Assembly (NCBI RefSeq): GCF_024758005.1
Contig: NZ_CP103288.1
Span: forward strand, 4,379,992-4,443,991
DNA: 64,000 nt
Source of the DNA: Pseudarthrobacter sp. NS4
Lineage (GTDB): Bacteria > Actinomycetota > Actinomycetes > Actinomycetales > Micrococcaceae
Direction of reading: 5' to 3'
Below, one piece after another: positions 17,523 through 27,176 of this stretch (position 1 is the first letter of the stretch; the number at the start of each line of letters is the position of its first letter). The notes beneath the pieces are model-generated. The model was not told the origin of the DNA. It did no database searches and worked only from the letters and a program-made list of their open reading frames with translations. The position numbers and the translations under genes are program-made.

Positions 17523-18802
17523 CGCGCCTCCCTTGTAACGGACCGGAGGACCGAGACCAGCCGGACGCCGACTACGACGGCCCCGATGGAGAGCACCACC
17601 AGCCACGCAAGGGCCATGGCGCCGGGCCCCGCTTCGGCGACCAACAGCGCTGAGGTGCAGAGGGCGACGCCGATTATCACGCCGACCACGATCGGCTCTG
17701 TATAGCGGCCTAGGGCCCGGCATACGGCGTTGTAGGCCTGCAGCACCGCGTACGGCACAAGTCCCGCAGCCAACCACCGCAGGGCGTCAGCGGAAGCGTC
17801 GGCGTACCGCTCCCCCAGCAGGCTAAGCAGCGGGTGAGCGAGGAGGACTAGGACGACTGCCGCCAGACCTCCTACGGCGAGCGACCAACGGAGACTCGCC
17901 CAGGTCGTCGACACCAGGCGGTGCGGATCGCGGACACCTTCGGAAAACTGGACGATGCCCATCAGCATCGGAGCGGAGTAGGCGGCCCAGGCCATCATCC
18001 ACGCGGGATACCAGTAGGCAGCGATCTCCGGCGCCACCGTGTGGGCGAGCAGGAGCGGCAGCACCAGCCCGGGGGCGCGCTCGGTGAGGGTGAGGAGCTG
18101 GTACGGAATACCCACCGCCAGCAGCGGGCGGCCGCGCGCCGAGCGTAAGGATGGTCGCGGCCGGTAGCCAATAAGTCTCCGCAGCTGGACCACACCGACG
18201 ATGCACGCCACCGTATTCCCGAGGGTCCAGCAGGCCATCACCACGTCGGCGGAGGCGCCGTGCGCCTGCCAGGACACGAGCGCTGCAGCCCCGAGTGAGA
18301 CCCCGCCGCCCAGCGCGTACCTCAAGGTCGCGCTGGCACCGCGCCCCAACGCCACGAGCGCCTGGTCCAAAACAATAACCAGGGTGCCGGTGACGGCAGC
18401 CACGAGGAACGTGAGCCAGAAGAGAATCGATGCGGACGCCGTGTCCGGCGCCACCGCCGACTGCAGCACGAGGTAGCCGAGGGCCAGCACGGTGCCGGCT
18501 ACCCCCACGATGGCGAACGCCGCGTCCAGCACCCGCGCGGGCGGCTCCCCTCTCCCCACCGCAACGATCACAGCCGAACCGGCGCCCAGCACCGCAAGCT
18601 GCGTGCAGATCATCACTGCCGCGACCGCGGCCATGGTGAGCCCGACCTCACGGTCTGACGTGGCGCGCGCGGCCACGACCCAGAAGGCAAATCCCCAGCC
18701 AATCTGCGCGCCCTTGCCCACAATGAGGCCGAACGAACTGCGCAAAGCGGAGTGTCGGATGGTCGAGGGGTCCGTGACAGCGATCCCAACCTCGGCGCTC
18801 AT
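17519..18802 (-). CDS. Wzx-type polysaccharide flippase (MOP superfamily)
   Basis: A 427-residue integral membrane protein with about 12-14 predicted spans, beginning with a short cytoplasmic tail and SSFGLIVGKGAQIGWGFAF, the typical opening of O-unit/exopolysaccharide flippases. It would move undecaprenyl-linked oligosaccharide across the membrane. Start ATG 18802 overlaps the glycosyltransferase stop (ATGA) and its own stop overlaps the next start in the same way, so it is translationally coupled on both sides. The hydrophobic profile is regular and there is no sign of truncation. Confidence 0.82.
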   Translation of the reverse strand: MSAEVGIAVTDPSTIRHSALRSSFGLIVGKGAQIGWGFAFWVVAARATSDREVGLTMAAVAAVMICTQLAVLGAGSAVIVAVGRGEPPARVLDAAFAIVGVAGTVLALGYLVLQSAVAPDTASASILFWLTFLVAAVTGTLVIVLDQALVALGRGASATLRYALGGGVSLGAAALVSWQAHGASADVVMACWTLGNTVACIVGVVQLRRLIGYRPRPSLRSARGRPLLAVGIPYQLLTLTERAPGLVLPLLLAHTVAPEIAAYWYPAWMMAWAAYSAPMLMGIVQFSEGVRDPHRLVSTTWASLRWSLAVGGLAAVVLVLLAHPLLSLLGERYADASADALRWLAAGLVPYAVLQAYNAVCRALGRYTEPIVVGVIIGVALCTSALLVAEAGPGAMALAWLVVLSIGAVVVGVRLVSVLRSVTREAR

Positions 18803-19611
18803 GACGCGAGACCTTTCGCCAGGCCTGCATAGTTGTACCAGCAGAAGGCGAGGTAGTAGCGCAGCCACCGAGGCTGGCCCGAGGCAAGGCTCAATGCGCT
18901 GCCGCGGACTGCCGCGGCGGCGGGCAGCAGCGCTAACCTCGCACCCCGCCAGCCGTGCTTGCGGATCATCCGTCCCAGCCCCGTTCCGTCCATGAGGAAC
19001 TGGTCGAGCGCGAAGTCGAAGTCGTCTGCGGCGAAGCGATGTTCGACGACGACCCGCTGGGACACCGCCGTTCGCAGCCCTGACTGCCGCATCCTCCAAC
19101 GCAACTCGATGTCCTCCCCCGACTTGAATTTGTCGTCAAAACCTACGCCCAGCATCAGGGCCCGGTCAACGACCGTCGCCACGAGCCCGAACCAGTTGCG
19201 GCTGCGGCCGGTGCGATGGTGATGTGCCAGCGCCTGCCCCCAGTAGCCGGGGCCAGCGACACTCTCCAGACCGGCCTGGAGGGCGTCGTAGCCGCCTTCG
19301 ACCAGCTCCGTCAGCAGGTCTGCGACCCCCGTTGGCCCGAACACGACATCGGAGTCGACGAGCAGGACCCATCGGGTATTGCTGTTCTGTACGCCGAGCG
19401 TTCGGGCCCACGGCAGGCCACGGCCCTCGTCACTCAGGATCCGGGCACCGGCCGCGACGGCGATTTCGACGGTGCGGTCGGTAGAGCATCCGTCCACCAC
19501 GATGATCTCTGCGACACCTGACTGACGCAGGGCCTCCAGGCAGCGCGGGAGCATGAGTTCCGCGTTGCGGGCCGGAACAACCGCGGTGATCTCGGAAGGG
19601 CTGTGACCCAC
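18799..19611 (-). CDS. Glycosyltransferase family 2
   Basis: A cytoplasmic GT-A fold enzyme of about 270 residues. Seen: AVVPARNAELMLPRCLEAL, VVDGCSTDRT, the nucleotide-binding LLVDSDVVFG, and the acceptor-side FKSGEDIELRWRMRQSG. The C-terminal 60 residues include a hydrophobic stretch that may associate with the membrane. I favour GTG 19611, eight bases after AGGGGG; GTG 19620 lies directly against that site. It follows the HprK-like gene by 13 bases. The donor sugar cannot be read from the sequence. Confidence 0.88.
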   Translation of the reverse strand: MGHSPSEITAVVPARNAELMLPRCLEALRQSGVAEIIVVDGCSTDRTVEIAVAAGARILSDEGRGLPWARTLGVQNSNTRWVLLVDSDVVFGPTGVADLLTELVEGGYDALQAGLESVAGPGYWGQALAHHHRTGRSRNWFGLVATVVDRALMLGVGFDDKFKSGEDIELRWRMRQSGLRTAVSQRVVVEHRFAADDFDFALDQFLMDGTGLGRMIRKHGWRGARLALLPAAAAVRGSALSLASGQPRWLRYYLAFCWYNYAGLAKGLAS

Positions 19612-19624
19612 TGTGTCCACCCCC

Positions 19625-20728
19625 TCAGATCTGCTCGTCGAGGACCGACGGCAGCAGTTCCTCGAGGAACCGGACGATGTCGTCCGACGCCTCATCGGCC
19701 GTGAACGCGGAGGGCACCTGCAGCAGATGGCAGGGCCGTCCGTCGAGCGCTTTGTTCAGCACTACCCCTTTTGCGGCGAAGTGCTCCCGCCACGGGACAA
19801 CGGACGTGGCGGCCAGGCCTGTCACGACATGCTGCGAGAAGCCTGCCATCTCGATGTGGAAGTTGCCGATCATGCGGTCAACCATCCAGTCGGTTGTCCG
19901 CTCGACAATCCGGGACCGGGAGCCCTCGTAGCGCTCGATATAGATGGCGGCCGCGAGCGGGGCCGTCGTCGTCACTTCCCGGCCTGGAAACGCGGTCCCG
20001 GCATCAACCATGCGGTGCTCCGGCGACCACCGCCGCGAGAAGTCCGCGAGGCGCGGATAGCGGATGACGTACGGATGCACCACCGTGGTGAGGCGGCCGA
20101 CGCTCTTGGACAGCTGCGGCGGGACGAGGGGCTTCCGGACACCTTCAAACAGGTGGGGGTAGATGTTCCGGTGGTGCGGTTTAATAAACATCGGCTTCGC
20201 GTAGCCGAGCAATGTGGCGTCCTCGGCCAGGAATGCCCAGTCATCGCCCATGAACGACCACCCCTCGCGCCGCATGAGCTTGGCGGCGGTGCTCGTCTTA
20301 CCGGTCCCTCCGGCGGCCGGAAGCGCGATCGCGTGCCCCCGGTACGCCATCGTTGCGGCGTGGATCATGCCTGCTCCCCGAGCGACCATGGCGGCATCCA
20401 GAACAGGGACCACCGAGGTCAACAGCTCGCCCGGTCCGTGGATGCGCCACTGGTTTCCGTCCCTCACTACCTGGAGCCGCTCGGCTTGGAAGCGCAGGCT
20501 GCTTTCCGTGTACGCGAGCTCGTGCTCAAGCAGACCCGCATCCGGCATCGGCTCCAGTTGGTCATCCACCGTGATATCGGCCGGCCGCTCGGTGTCAGTA
20601 GCGAAACACGCCAACATGCTCCGAAGCTGGGGCGCTGACGGCGCCCCTGCGTCGACGCGGAGCGTGACGCGGCCGTGGATGTCGAAGTGCAGTGCCTTGG
20701 TGTCGGTCTTGGTCTGCCTGATGTGCAT
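19625..20728 (-). CDS. HprK-fold kinase-like protein of the glycan locus
   Basis: A 367-residue protein whose central region resembles HPr kinase: P-loop LPAAGGTGKTSTAAKL at about residues 136-151, then GDDWAFL about 20 residues on. The N-terminal 110 residues carry no known domain, and the canonical HprK signature loop for HPr phosphorylation is not evident, so the substrate is probably not HPr. HprK-fold proteins appear in exopolysaccharide and peptide-modification clusters where their role is usually unproven; some phosphorylate a small substrate or peptide. Here it lies between the secreted repeat protein and the first of the coupled glycosyltransferase genes. Start ATG at 20728. Confidence 0.78.
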   Translation of the reverse strand: MHIRQTKTDTKALHFDIHGRVTLRVDAGAPSAPQLRSMLACFATDTERPADITVDDQLEPMPDAGLLEHELAYTESSLRFQAERLQVVRDGNQWRIHGPGELLTSVVPVLDAAMVARGAGMIHAATMAYRGHAIALPAAGGTGKTSTAAKLMRREGWSFMGDDWAFLAEDATLLGYAKPMFIKPHHRNIYPHLFEGVRKPLVPPQLSKSVGRLTTVVHPYVIRYPRLADFSRRWSPEHRMVDAGTAFPGREVTTTAPLAAAIYIERYEGSRSRIVERTTDWMVDRMIGNFHIEMAGFSQHVVTGLAATSVVPWREHFAAKGVVLNKALDGRPCHLLQVPSAFTADEASDDIVRFLEELLPSVLDEQI

Positions 20729-20814
20729 TGTTGTCCCCTGTTTGATGGTGTCGGTCGGATAGTGCTGCTGGTGGATAGTGTCGGTCGGATGGTTGATGGT
20801 GCTGAGGTGTCGGC

Positions 20815-23800
20815 CTACTTCAGCGTGAGCACGAGCTTGGGCGGTGTGCTGGTCTGACGGGAGCCAAGGTCGAGCCCGTCGCCGCTGGTCGAGTCCAGCC
20901 CCAGGGAGAGGAACCGATCGGTGGGCAGACTGCCCGCCGTCAGAGTGACGTTGTAGTCGGTGTTGCTGCTGGTGGGACCAAGCTTGCCCACCGCGATGCC
21001 GAGCTCCGGCTTATTGGTGTAGGTGATGCCGGTCTCGGTCCAGCTGTCGTCGCTGACCAACTTGACGTTCTGCGTGCCGCTCGACCCACTGCTGGTGGCC
21101 CGCAGCTGCAGCGTGGCACCCGTGATCTCACGACCGGCGTAGGCCCCCAGGTCGAACTTCAGATAACTGATCTCGATCGGGCTCCCGTCCACTCCCAGCA
21201 CGCTCGCCGTGCCGTAGTTCGTCCCGGTCGCCCCGGCCGAGACGTAGCTGTCCTCGGCCACCGTCAGCGTGACCGTCTCCGACGTCCCGCCGCCCGTGGC
21301 AGCCGCGGTGGTGAAGCTCCAGGTCTTGTCGGTCCCCAGGGGGTTACCGGCAGCGTCCTTCACGCCGTTGGTGCCGCCCTTGATCGTCGCCGTGTACGTC
21401 GTACCCGCCGCCAGATCCGCACCAGGGTTCAACGTCGCAACCTTGGCCGTGCTGTCGTACGTCACAGCGGCCGACAGCGGCGTCGTCGTCCCCGGCGCCG
21501 TCAACGTGAACGTGCCCAACGTAACCGTCGCGGCATCCATCGCCTCCGAGAACGACCCCGTCACATTCGCGCCCACCGCAACACCGGTCGCCCCGGCAAC
21601 AGGAGAGGTAGCCGTCACCGTCGGAGCCGTCGTATCAGCCGGCGCAGGCACCGTCCCGCCACCGCCCAGGGTGAGGACGAGCTTGGGCGGTGTGGTGGTC
21701 TCACCGGAGTTGAGGTCGAGGCCGTCGCTGCTGCTGGAGTCCATGCCCAGTGAGAGCTGTTGGCCGAGCTCGCCGGCCACGCCGCTGACCGTTAGCGGGA
21801 CGTTGTAGTTGGTGTTGGTCGTTGTCGGGCCGAGCGTGCCGATGCCGGCACCGAGCGCCGGACGGTTGCTGTACGTGATCCCGGTCTCGGTCCAAGTGTC
21901 ACTAGCGACCAGCTTGACGTTCTGCGTGCCGCTCGACCCGCTCCCGGCGCTGCGCAGCTGCAGCGTCGCACTCTCCAGCGTCCTGCCCGCGTACGCGGAG
22001 AGGTCGAACTTCAAGTACGTGATCTCCTCCGTGCTGGCGTCTACGCCTAGTACGGTACTGGTGCCATAGTTCGTCCCGGTCGCCCCGGCCGAGACGTAGC
22101 TGTCCTCGGCCACCGTCAGCGTGACCGTCTCCGACGTCCCGCCGCCCGTGGCAGCCGCGGTGGTGAAGCTCCAGGTCTTGTCGGTCCCCAGGGGGTTACC
22201 GGCAGCGTCCTTCACGCCGTTGGTGCCGCCCTTGATCGTCGCCGTGTACGTCGTACCCGCCGCCAGATCCGCACCAGGGTTCAACGTCGCAACCTTGGCC
22301 GTGCTGTCGTACGTCACAGCGGCCGACAGCGGCGTCGTCGTCCCCGGCGCCGTCAACGTGAACGTGCCCAACGTAACCGTCGCGGCATCCATCGCCTCCG
22401 AGAACGACCCCGTCACATTCGCGCCCACCGCAACACCGGTCGCCCCGGCAACAGGAGAGGTAGCCGTCACCGTCGGAGCCGTCGTATCAGCCGGCGCAGG
22501 CACCGTCCCGCCACCGCCCAGGGTGAGGACGAGCTTGGGCGGTGTGGTGGTCTCACCGGAGTTGAGGTCCAGGCCGTCGCTGCTGCTGGAGTCCATGCCC
22601 AGTGAGAGCTGTTGGCCGAGCTCGCCGGCCACGCCGCTGACCGTTAGCGGGACGTTGTAGTTGGTGTTGGTCGTTGTCGGGCCGAGCGTGCCGATGCCGG
22701 CACCGAGCGCCGGACGGTTGCTGTACGTGATCCCGGTCTCGGTCCAAGTGTCACTAGCGACCAGCTTGACGTTCTGCGTGCCGCTCGACCCGCTCCCGGC
22801 GCTGCGCAGCTGCAGCGTCGCACTCTCCAGCGTCCTGCCCGCGTACGCGGAGAGGTCGAACTTCAAGTACGTGATCTCCCTCCGTGCTGGCGTCTACGCC
22901 TAGTACGGTACTGGTGCCATAGTTCGTCCCGGTCGCCCCGGCCGAGACGTAGCTGTCCTCGGCCACCGTCAGCGTGACCGTCTCCGACGTCCCGCCGCCC
23001 GTGGCAGCCGCGGTGGTGAAGCTCCAGGTCTTGTCGGTCCCCAGGGGGTTACCGGCAGCGTCCTTCACGCCGTTGGTGCCGCCCTTGATCGTCGCCGTGT
23101 ACGTCGTACCCGCCGCCAGATCCGCACCAGGGTTCAACGTCGCAACCTTGGCCGTGCTGTCGTACGTCACAGCGGCCGACAGCGGCGTCGTCGTCCCCGG
23201 CGCCGTCAACGTGAACGTGCCCAACGTAACCGTCGCGGCATCCATCGCCTCCGAGAACGACCCCGTCACATTCGCGCCCACCGCAACACCGGTCGCCCCG
23301 GCAACAGGAGAGGTAGCCGTCACCGTCGGAGCCGTCGTATCAGCACCGCCAGCACCGCCACTGGGGTCGTGGAAGTGCCAGTACCGGCTTGTGGCGTTCA
23401 CATCTGCGAGCAGCAGCAGGCCGCTGTTGGCCGTGCCCCGTGCCGTGCTGTTCAGGTTTTGCTTCGTCGACGTCACGTTATGGACATACTGGTCCGCGTC
23501 CACGATACGAGCCGTCTTCGTGGTGGTGAAGCTGATCGTGTCCAGCGGCGTGGACTTTTCGTAGATCGCGCCTCCGGAGGTAGTGCAGACGCCGGCGTTC
23601 GTTGTGCCGCTGGGCTTGGGATAGGTAGCGAAGGTACGCAGCCTCTGAGTGCTCTCGTCAATCAGGACGATCACCCGGTTCGGACACTCGGCCACGGTCG
23701 CGATGGTGTGCGCAGACCACGTCGCGGTCGCGTTATTCAGTGCCAACAGCTGGATCAGCGGCTGGGACGCGGATGTGAACGATGTCTTGATAGCGGCGAA

Positions 23801-24679
23801 AACCCTTCCACCGGAGGAGTCCAGCCACTTCAGGTTCATGTGGTCATCGCCGCTGCGCTGCCCCTTCACCGCGGCGACAGGAGTGGTCCAGTTGGTGTTC
23901 GCTGCTCCATCGACGTGGTGGCTCCAGTACATGCCGTCGGTGGAATCACCGACCTGCCGGCTCCACATCACACCCATCTTCCCGTCGAACGCGATCACAG
24001 CCGAGGTGTCATCCACGGACACGTTGCTCAACGATGAAGGGTGCGCGAACGGCGTCCCCCAGGTCTTGCCATCCGTTCCGGTGACGTTCAGATAGATCCG
24101 GTTCCCCTGCTGCCACGTCGCCCACACCCGGCCGGTCGAGTCCTTATCGATGGTCAGGGCCTCAACGCGCTGGTTGTTGATCTGTGTAGAACTCAGCAGC
24201 GAGTACTTCTTAGTGCCCGGGTCGTAGCTGTAACGCCGCATCGTCGTCGGGTAGTTCGGCTCAGCCGGCAGGCCGTCATTGACGAACCGATAGCTCGCCA
24301 CATGCAACGTCTTCCCGTCCCACAACACGTCATGATGCGTGCTCGCCCGCGGGTCCGTCACCACACCGGTATCGACCCAGGAACTCGTCGCGACGTTGAA
24401 CCGGAAGATGTGGAAATCCGAGCTAGCGGTGTGCCACAGGTTCCCCCACCAGCTCCCGTCGTGAAACCACAACCCACTCGTTGACCGCTTCGTACCCGTC
24501 GGTGTCCCTGTCCCCGAATGGGACGGACCCTCAACGCCAACATCACCCGGAGCAGCCGACGCCCCAGCCGGCACCACCAGGCCGGCGAGCGCAACCAGCA
24601 GCGCTGTCAGCAGTGCGTGGAGCCGCAGCTTCCGCGACCCGCGGGGACTTCCCACCGCATACGCATTCTGGTTGCGCAT
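20815..24679 (-). pseudogene. Secreted beta-propeller / Big_5 / DNRLRE repeat protein, interrupted by a +1 frameshift
   Basis: Read through one extra C, this is a protein of about 1287 residues. The N-terminal part (24679 to about 22877) has a signal peptide (ending PAGASAAPG), about 390 residues of beta-propeller-like sequence (WFHDGSWW, TIDKDSTGRVWATW), then an Ig-like Big_5 domain (SPVAGATGVAVGANVTGSFSEAM core). From there Big_5 and DNRLRE domains alternate, giving three of each; the last DNRLRE is diverged. The frame breaks at 22876-22880, where GATCTCCCTCCG stands against GATCTCCTCCG in the otherwise identical second repeat. Either a sequencing/assembly error in a repeat or a phase-variable/inactivated surface protein. 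It fits as a secreted adhesin or glycan-binding protein of the locus. Confidence 0.8.
21209..23343. repeat. 852-bp near-identical tandem repeat (two and a half copies)
   Basis: Copy 1 is about 21209-22060, copy 2 about 22061-22913 (one base longer, the frameshift), and a partial third copy (the Big_5 part only) about 22914-23343. By eye the copies differ at only a few bases over hundreds, for example G/C at about 21718 versus 22570. Each copy encodes one Big_5 plus one DNRLRE domain. Such identity implies recent duplication or gene conversion and makes copy number uncertain in assembly. Confidence 0.9.
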
Positions 24680-24803
24680 ATTTACAACCTCCCGGCATGT
24701 TCAGGCTGCGATATTTGGACGGCGACGATCCATTGCGCCCCCGGTTGTCGGTCCGGCAAGCGATGGCTTGTCTTACCCGGTATCAGCTCATTCATTCGTT
24801 CAC

Positions 24804-25799
24804 TCACTGGACTTCCCTCCAGGCTGCATCCAGGGGAACCGGGCTTCCCGGGATTGGCGCGACATGGGCAAACCGCCGGCCGCGCAGATAACCGGCCGCC
24901 GTGCAGGCCAAGACCGAAACCACGGCCCCTGCCCGTCCGAGTCCTCCCCAGTTTCCGTTTTTGCTCCAGTCGTAAATCCCGGAAACAACGGCGCGTGGCA
25001 GGACGCTGCGGACGTAACGGCGTTCCGGGCCCAGTGCCCGCTTGTGCCCCACAACTTGGCTGACCTGGGCCTTGGAGATCCCTTCGGACCAGGACCTCGC
25101 CAGCATGTAACGGAACGTTCCCCTTTGGGCCGGCACGTGGTGGCGTACCAGAGCTGCGGGTTCGTAGACGATGCGTGACCCCGGTGTGCCCATTCTGGAA
25201 CGTATGCAGATCTCGGTCTCTTCGCAGCCCAGGGGCTTCGACCCCTGGCGTCCAAGGTCAAGATTGAAGCCGCCAACCTGATGGAGCACTTCAAGACGGA
25301 AGGACATATTTGCGCCAATGACGTTCCTGACCTCGGAGGCGACCTTGGGCATTCCCCTGTAGCTGCAGCCGACGATCCAGTCCAGCTCCTCGCCAAAGTA
25401 CGGAGGACGGCCGGATTCCCATACCGGTTCGACGCGCCCGCCCACAGCCAGTACATCCGGATCGTCGTAGTAGGTGATCAGCCGTTCGAGCCAATCGAGA
25501 GCCGCTTCGGCGTCGTCGTCGAGAAAGGCCACGACATCGGAAGTACAAAGGCTTACTCCCGTGTTCCGGGCTCCGGAGAGCCCCTTGGCACCGCTGCTCT
25601 CCACAAGAGTCACGTCATCAACAGTGGCGATGAGGCGTTTATAGAGGTCCTCATTGTGGTCGACAACCACAAAGACCTCGTGTGGGACGACCGTCTGGGC
25701 TCGGACGGAACCAATGACGTCCAGCAACGTGTCCCAGCGCGCCATCGTGTAGCAGCAGATGACTACGGAAACTGACGGAGGTTCAATATGGGGGCGCAT
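24804..25799 (-). CDS. Glycosyltransferase family 2 (succinoglycan-type)
   Basis: A 331-residue GT-A enzyme. Seen: SVVICCYTMARWDTLLDVI, GLSGARNTGV, the metal/nucleotide motif AFLDDDAEA, IGANMSFRLEVL, and the acceptor motif GCEETEICIR. The last 50 residues include one hydrophobic segment that may anchor it. Its start lies one base after the stop of the neighbouring glycosyltransferase gene, so the two form one transcription unit. A 124-base gap separates it from the repeat protein downstream. Confidence 0.88.
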   Translation of the reverse strand: MRPHIEPPSVSVVICCYTMARWDTLLDVIGSVRAQTVVPHEVFVVVDHNEDLYKRLIATVDDVTLVESSGAKGLSGARNTGVSLCTSDVVAFLDDDAEAALDWLERLITYYDDPDVLAVGGRVEPVWESGRPPYFGEELDWIVGCSYRGMPKVASEVRNVIGANMSFRLEVLHQVGGFNLDLGRQGSKPLGCEETEICIRSRMGTPGSRIVYEPAALVRHHVPAQRGTFRYMLARSWSEGISKAQVSQVVGHKRALGPERRYVRSVLPRAVVSGIYDWSKNGNWGGLGRAGAVVSVLACTAAGYLRGRRFAHVAPIPGSPVPLDAAWREVQ

Positions 25800-25800
25800 C

Positions 25801-26661
25801 CTAGGCTCCTCGCACTACGGAAAGAACGCTTTGCGGATCCGTGGGTGTGCGCGGAAACCTGACGTTAGCGTATGTATACTTCACCCGCCGGAGGGCCTCG
25901 GGGCGGGCTCCGGCAGTCGGCGCTTCCCAGAGCGTGCATTCGCGTGCGAGGGTTCCCAGGACCCGCCACCCGTCACGGAACGTCTGCAGATGCGACGCTC
26001 CGGAGATGCGGTCGAGTTCAATGCTGGGTACCTCGGCGATGCGAAGGCCTGCCCTGGCTGCGCGGACAATCAGCTCGGTCTCGATCTCGAACCCGTCTGA
26101 TTCAAGCTGCAAAACCTCCAAGCATTCCTTTCGGAAGGCAATATATCCGTAACAGAGATCGGAGTAGTTGCTGCGCAATACTGCATTGGCCATCCACGTA
26201 AACGCGCGGTTGCCGGCGCTCCGCAACCAGGTCAGGTCTTCGGATCCGCCCCCTGTGACGTAGCGGGACCCTTTCACGAAGTCGTAGTCGTGCTGAAGCG
26301 GTGAGACAAACCAACCGATCTCCTGGGGGTCCATGCTTCCGTCAGCGTCCAGCATGACGATGATGTCTCCCGATGCTGCAGCGAACCCTGCCCGGAGTGC
26401 GGCCCCCTTGCCCTTACGCTGCTCGTCCACCACAACGACGTCATCGCGCAGCGCCCGGGCAACGTCGACGGTATGATCATGGGAGCGCCCATCTACGATG
26501 ACAACCTCGTCCACGTACGAGGGCATGCGGCGAATGACCCAGGGCAGATTCATGGCTTCATTAAGGGTTGGAATCACCACACTTACTGACGCCCTGGGTG
26601 ACGAGATGTCCGGCTCGGAGAAGGACATTGGGAGCTGGGTGGAAATAGACAAATGCATCAC
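25801..26661 (-). CDS. Glycosyltransferase family 2, dolichyl-phosphate-mannose-synthase-like
   Basis: A 286-residue GT-A enzyme resembling DPM1-type polyprenyl-phosphate glycosyltransferases: SVVIPTLNEAMNLPWVI, VDGRSHDHTVDVA, KGKGAALRAGF, VMLDADGSMDPQEI, DFVKGSRYV, and the conserved YGYIAFRKECL and GFEIETELIVRA. Such enzymes make a lipid-linked sugar that a GT-C protein then uses outside the membrane, which would suit the polytopic protein at 15.7-17.5 kb. It is the first gene of the minus-strand glycan operon. Start ATG 26661 or a later Met is possible, since the first 25 residues are not conserved-looking. Confidence 0.88.
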   Translation of the reverse strand: MMHLSISTQLPMSFSEPDISSPRASVSVVIPTLNEAMNLPWVIRRMPSYVDEVVIVDGRSHDHTVDVARALRDDVVVVDEQRKGKGAALRAGFAAASGDIIVMLDADGSMDPQEIGWFVSPLQHDYDFVKGSRYVTGGGSEDLTWLRSAGNRAFTWMANAVLRSNYSDLCYGYIAFRKECLEVLQLESDGFEIETELIVRAARAGLRIAEVPSIELDRISGASHLQTFRDGWRVLGTLARECTLWEAPTAGARPEALRRVKYTYANVRFPRTPTDPQSVLSVVRGA

Positions 26662-26691
26662 CGCTTCATGACAATTACCGGATATTGGACG

Positions 26692-26717
26692 ATGTCGCGT
26701 TTATGAATGCGCGACAT
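26692..26717. promoter_or_regulatory. Inverted repeat upstream of the glycan operon
   Basis: ATGTCGCG (26692-26699) and CGCGACAT (26710-26717) form a perfect inverted repeat with a 10-base spacer, 31 bases upstream of the first glycosyltransferase start. It could be a dimeric operator or an mRNA leader hairpin. Confidence 0.45.
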
Positions 26718-26894
26718 TAGCGCTTGTCGGTCTCGGTCTGGTCTACTGAGGCCCCAGCTCTCTTAGCCCTTGACTCTGTCCTTGTCGTAAGAGCGTATGG
26801 TTCGCCCCAAGGGGTGTCACGAGTAGCCTGTACTCCCTTTTCTCCGCAAGATTTACTCGCTCTACGTAAGTAGCGGGGTTATGTTGCAGTCCAT

Positions 26895-26973
26895 TACTTA
26901 GGTATAGGGTTACCGCTCAATCCAATACTTGGGCATAGGGGGTTTCGCGGACCCCAAGAACATAGGTATAGGG
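26895..26973. promoter_or_regulatory. Three direct repeats, TACTTAGGTATAGGG-like, upstream of the glycan operon
   Basis: TACTTAGGTATAGGG (26895-26909), TACTTGGGCATAGGG (26926-26940) and GAACATAGGTATAGGG (26958-26973) are spaced 31-32 bases apart, three helical turns, in the 515-base gene-free gap 26662-27176. They read CCCTATACCTA on the operon strand, about 230-310 bases ahead of the first gene. This is how multiple operator sites of an activator look; the LuxR-type regulator at 9.2 kb is one candidate. Nothing else was recognised in the gap. Confidence 0.5.
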
Positions 26974-27176
26974 GGTTCTGTCGCGCGTTCATTGTGACCG
27001 TGGTTATTTCCGGGGTCTACGCTTTGCTTATCTCCGGCCGGTACTCTAAATCCCCAGTAGAAACAGCGATGAATACTTAAGCAGTGTCCGCTGGCTTTAC
27101 CCCTCACAAACCTGCACGCCGCGGGCACCTACTGCCAGCAGCCAGCCAGCTCACCCTGCTGCCGGACGAAACCCGG

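Noticed and set aside
21269..23564. Three near-identical plus-strand frames of about 180 codons starting MTVSDVPPP
   Set aside because: They are antisense to the Big_5 parts of the secreted repeat protein, repeated only because the underlying DNA is repeated, and have no ribosome-binding site.
14136..26661. The glycan locus as a mobile island
   Set aside because: No integrase, transposase, tRNA end or flanking direct repeats were seen; transfer is possible but unsupported.
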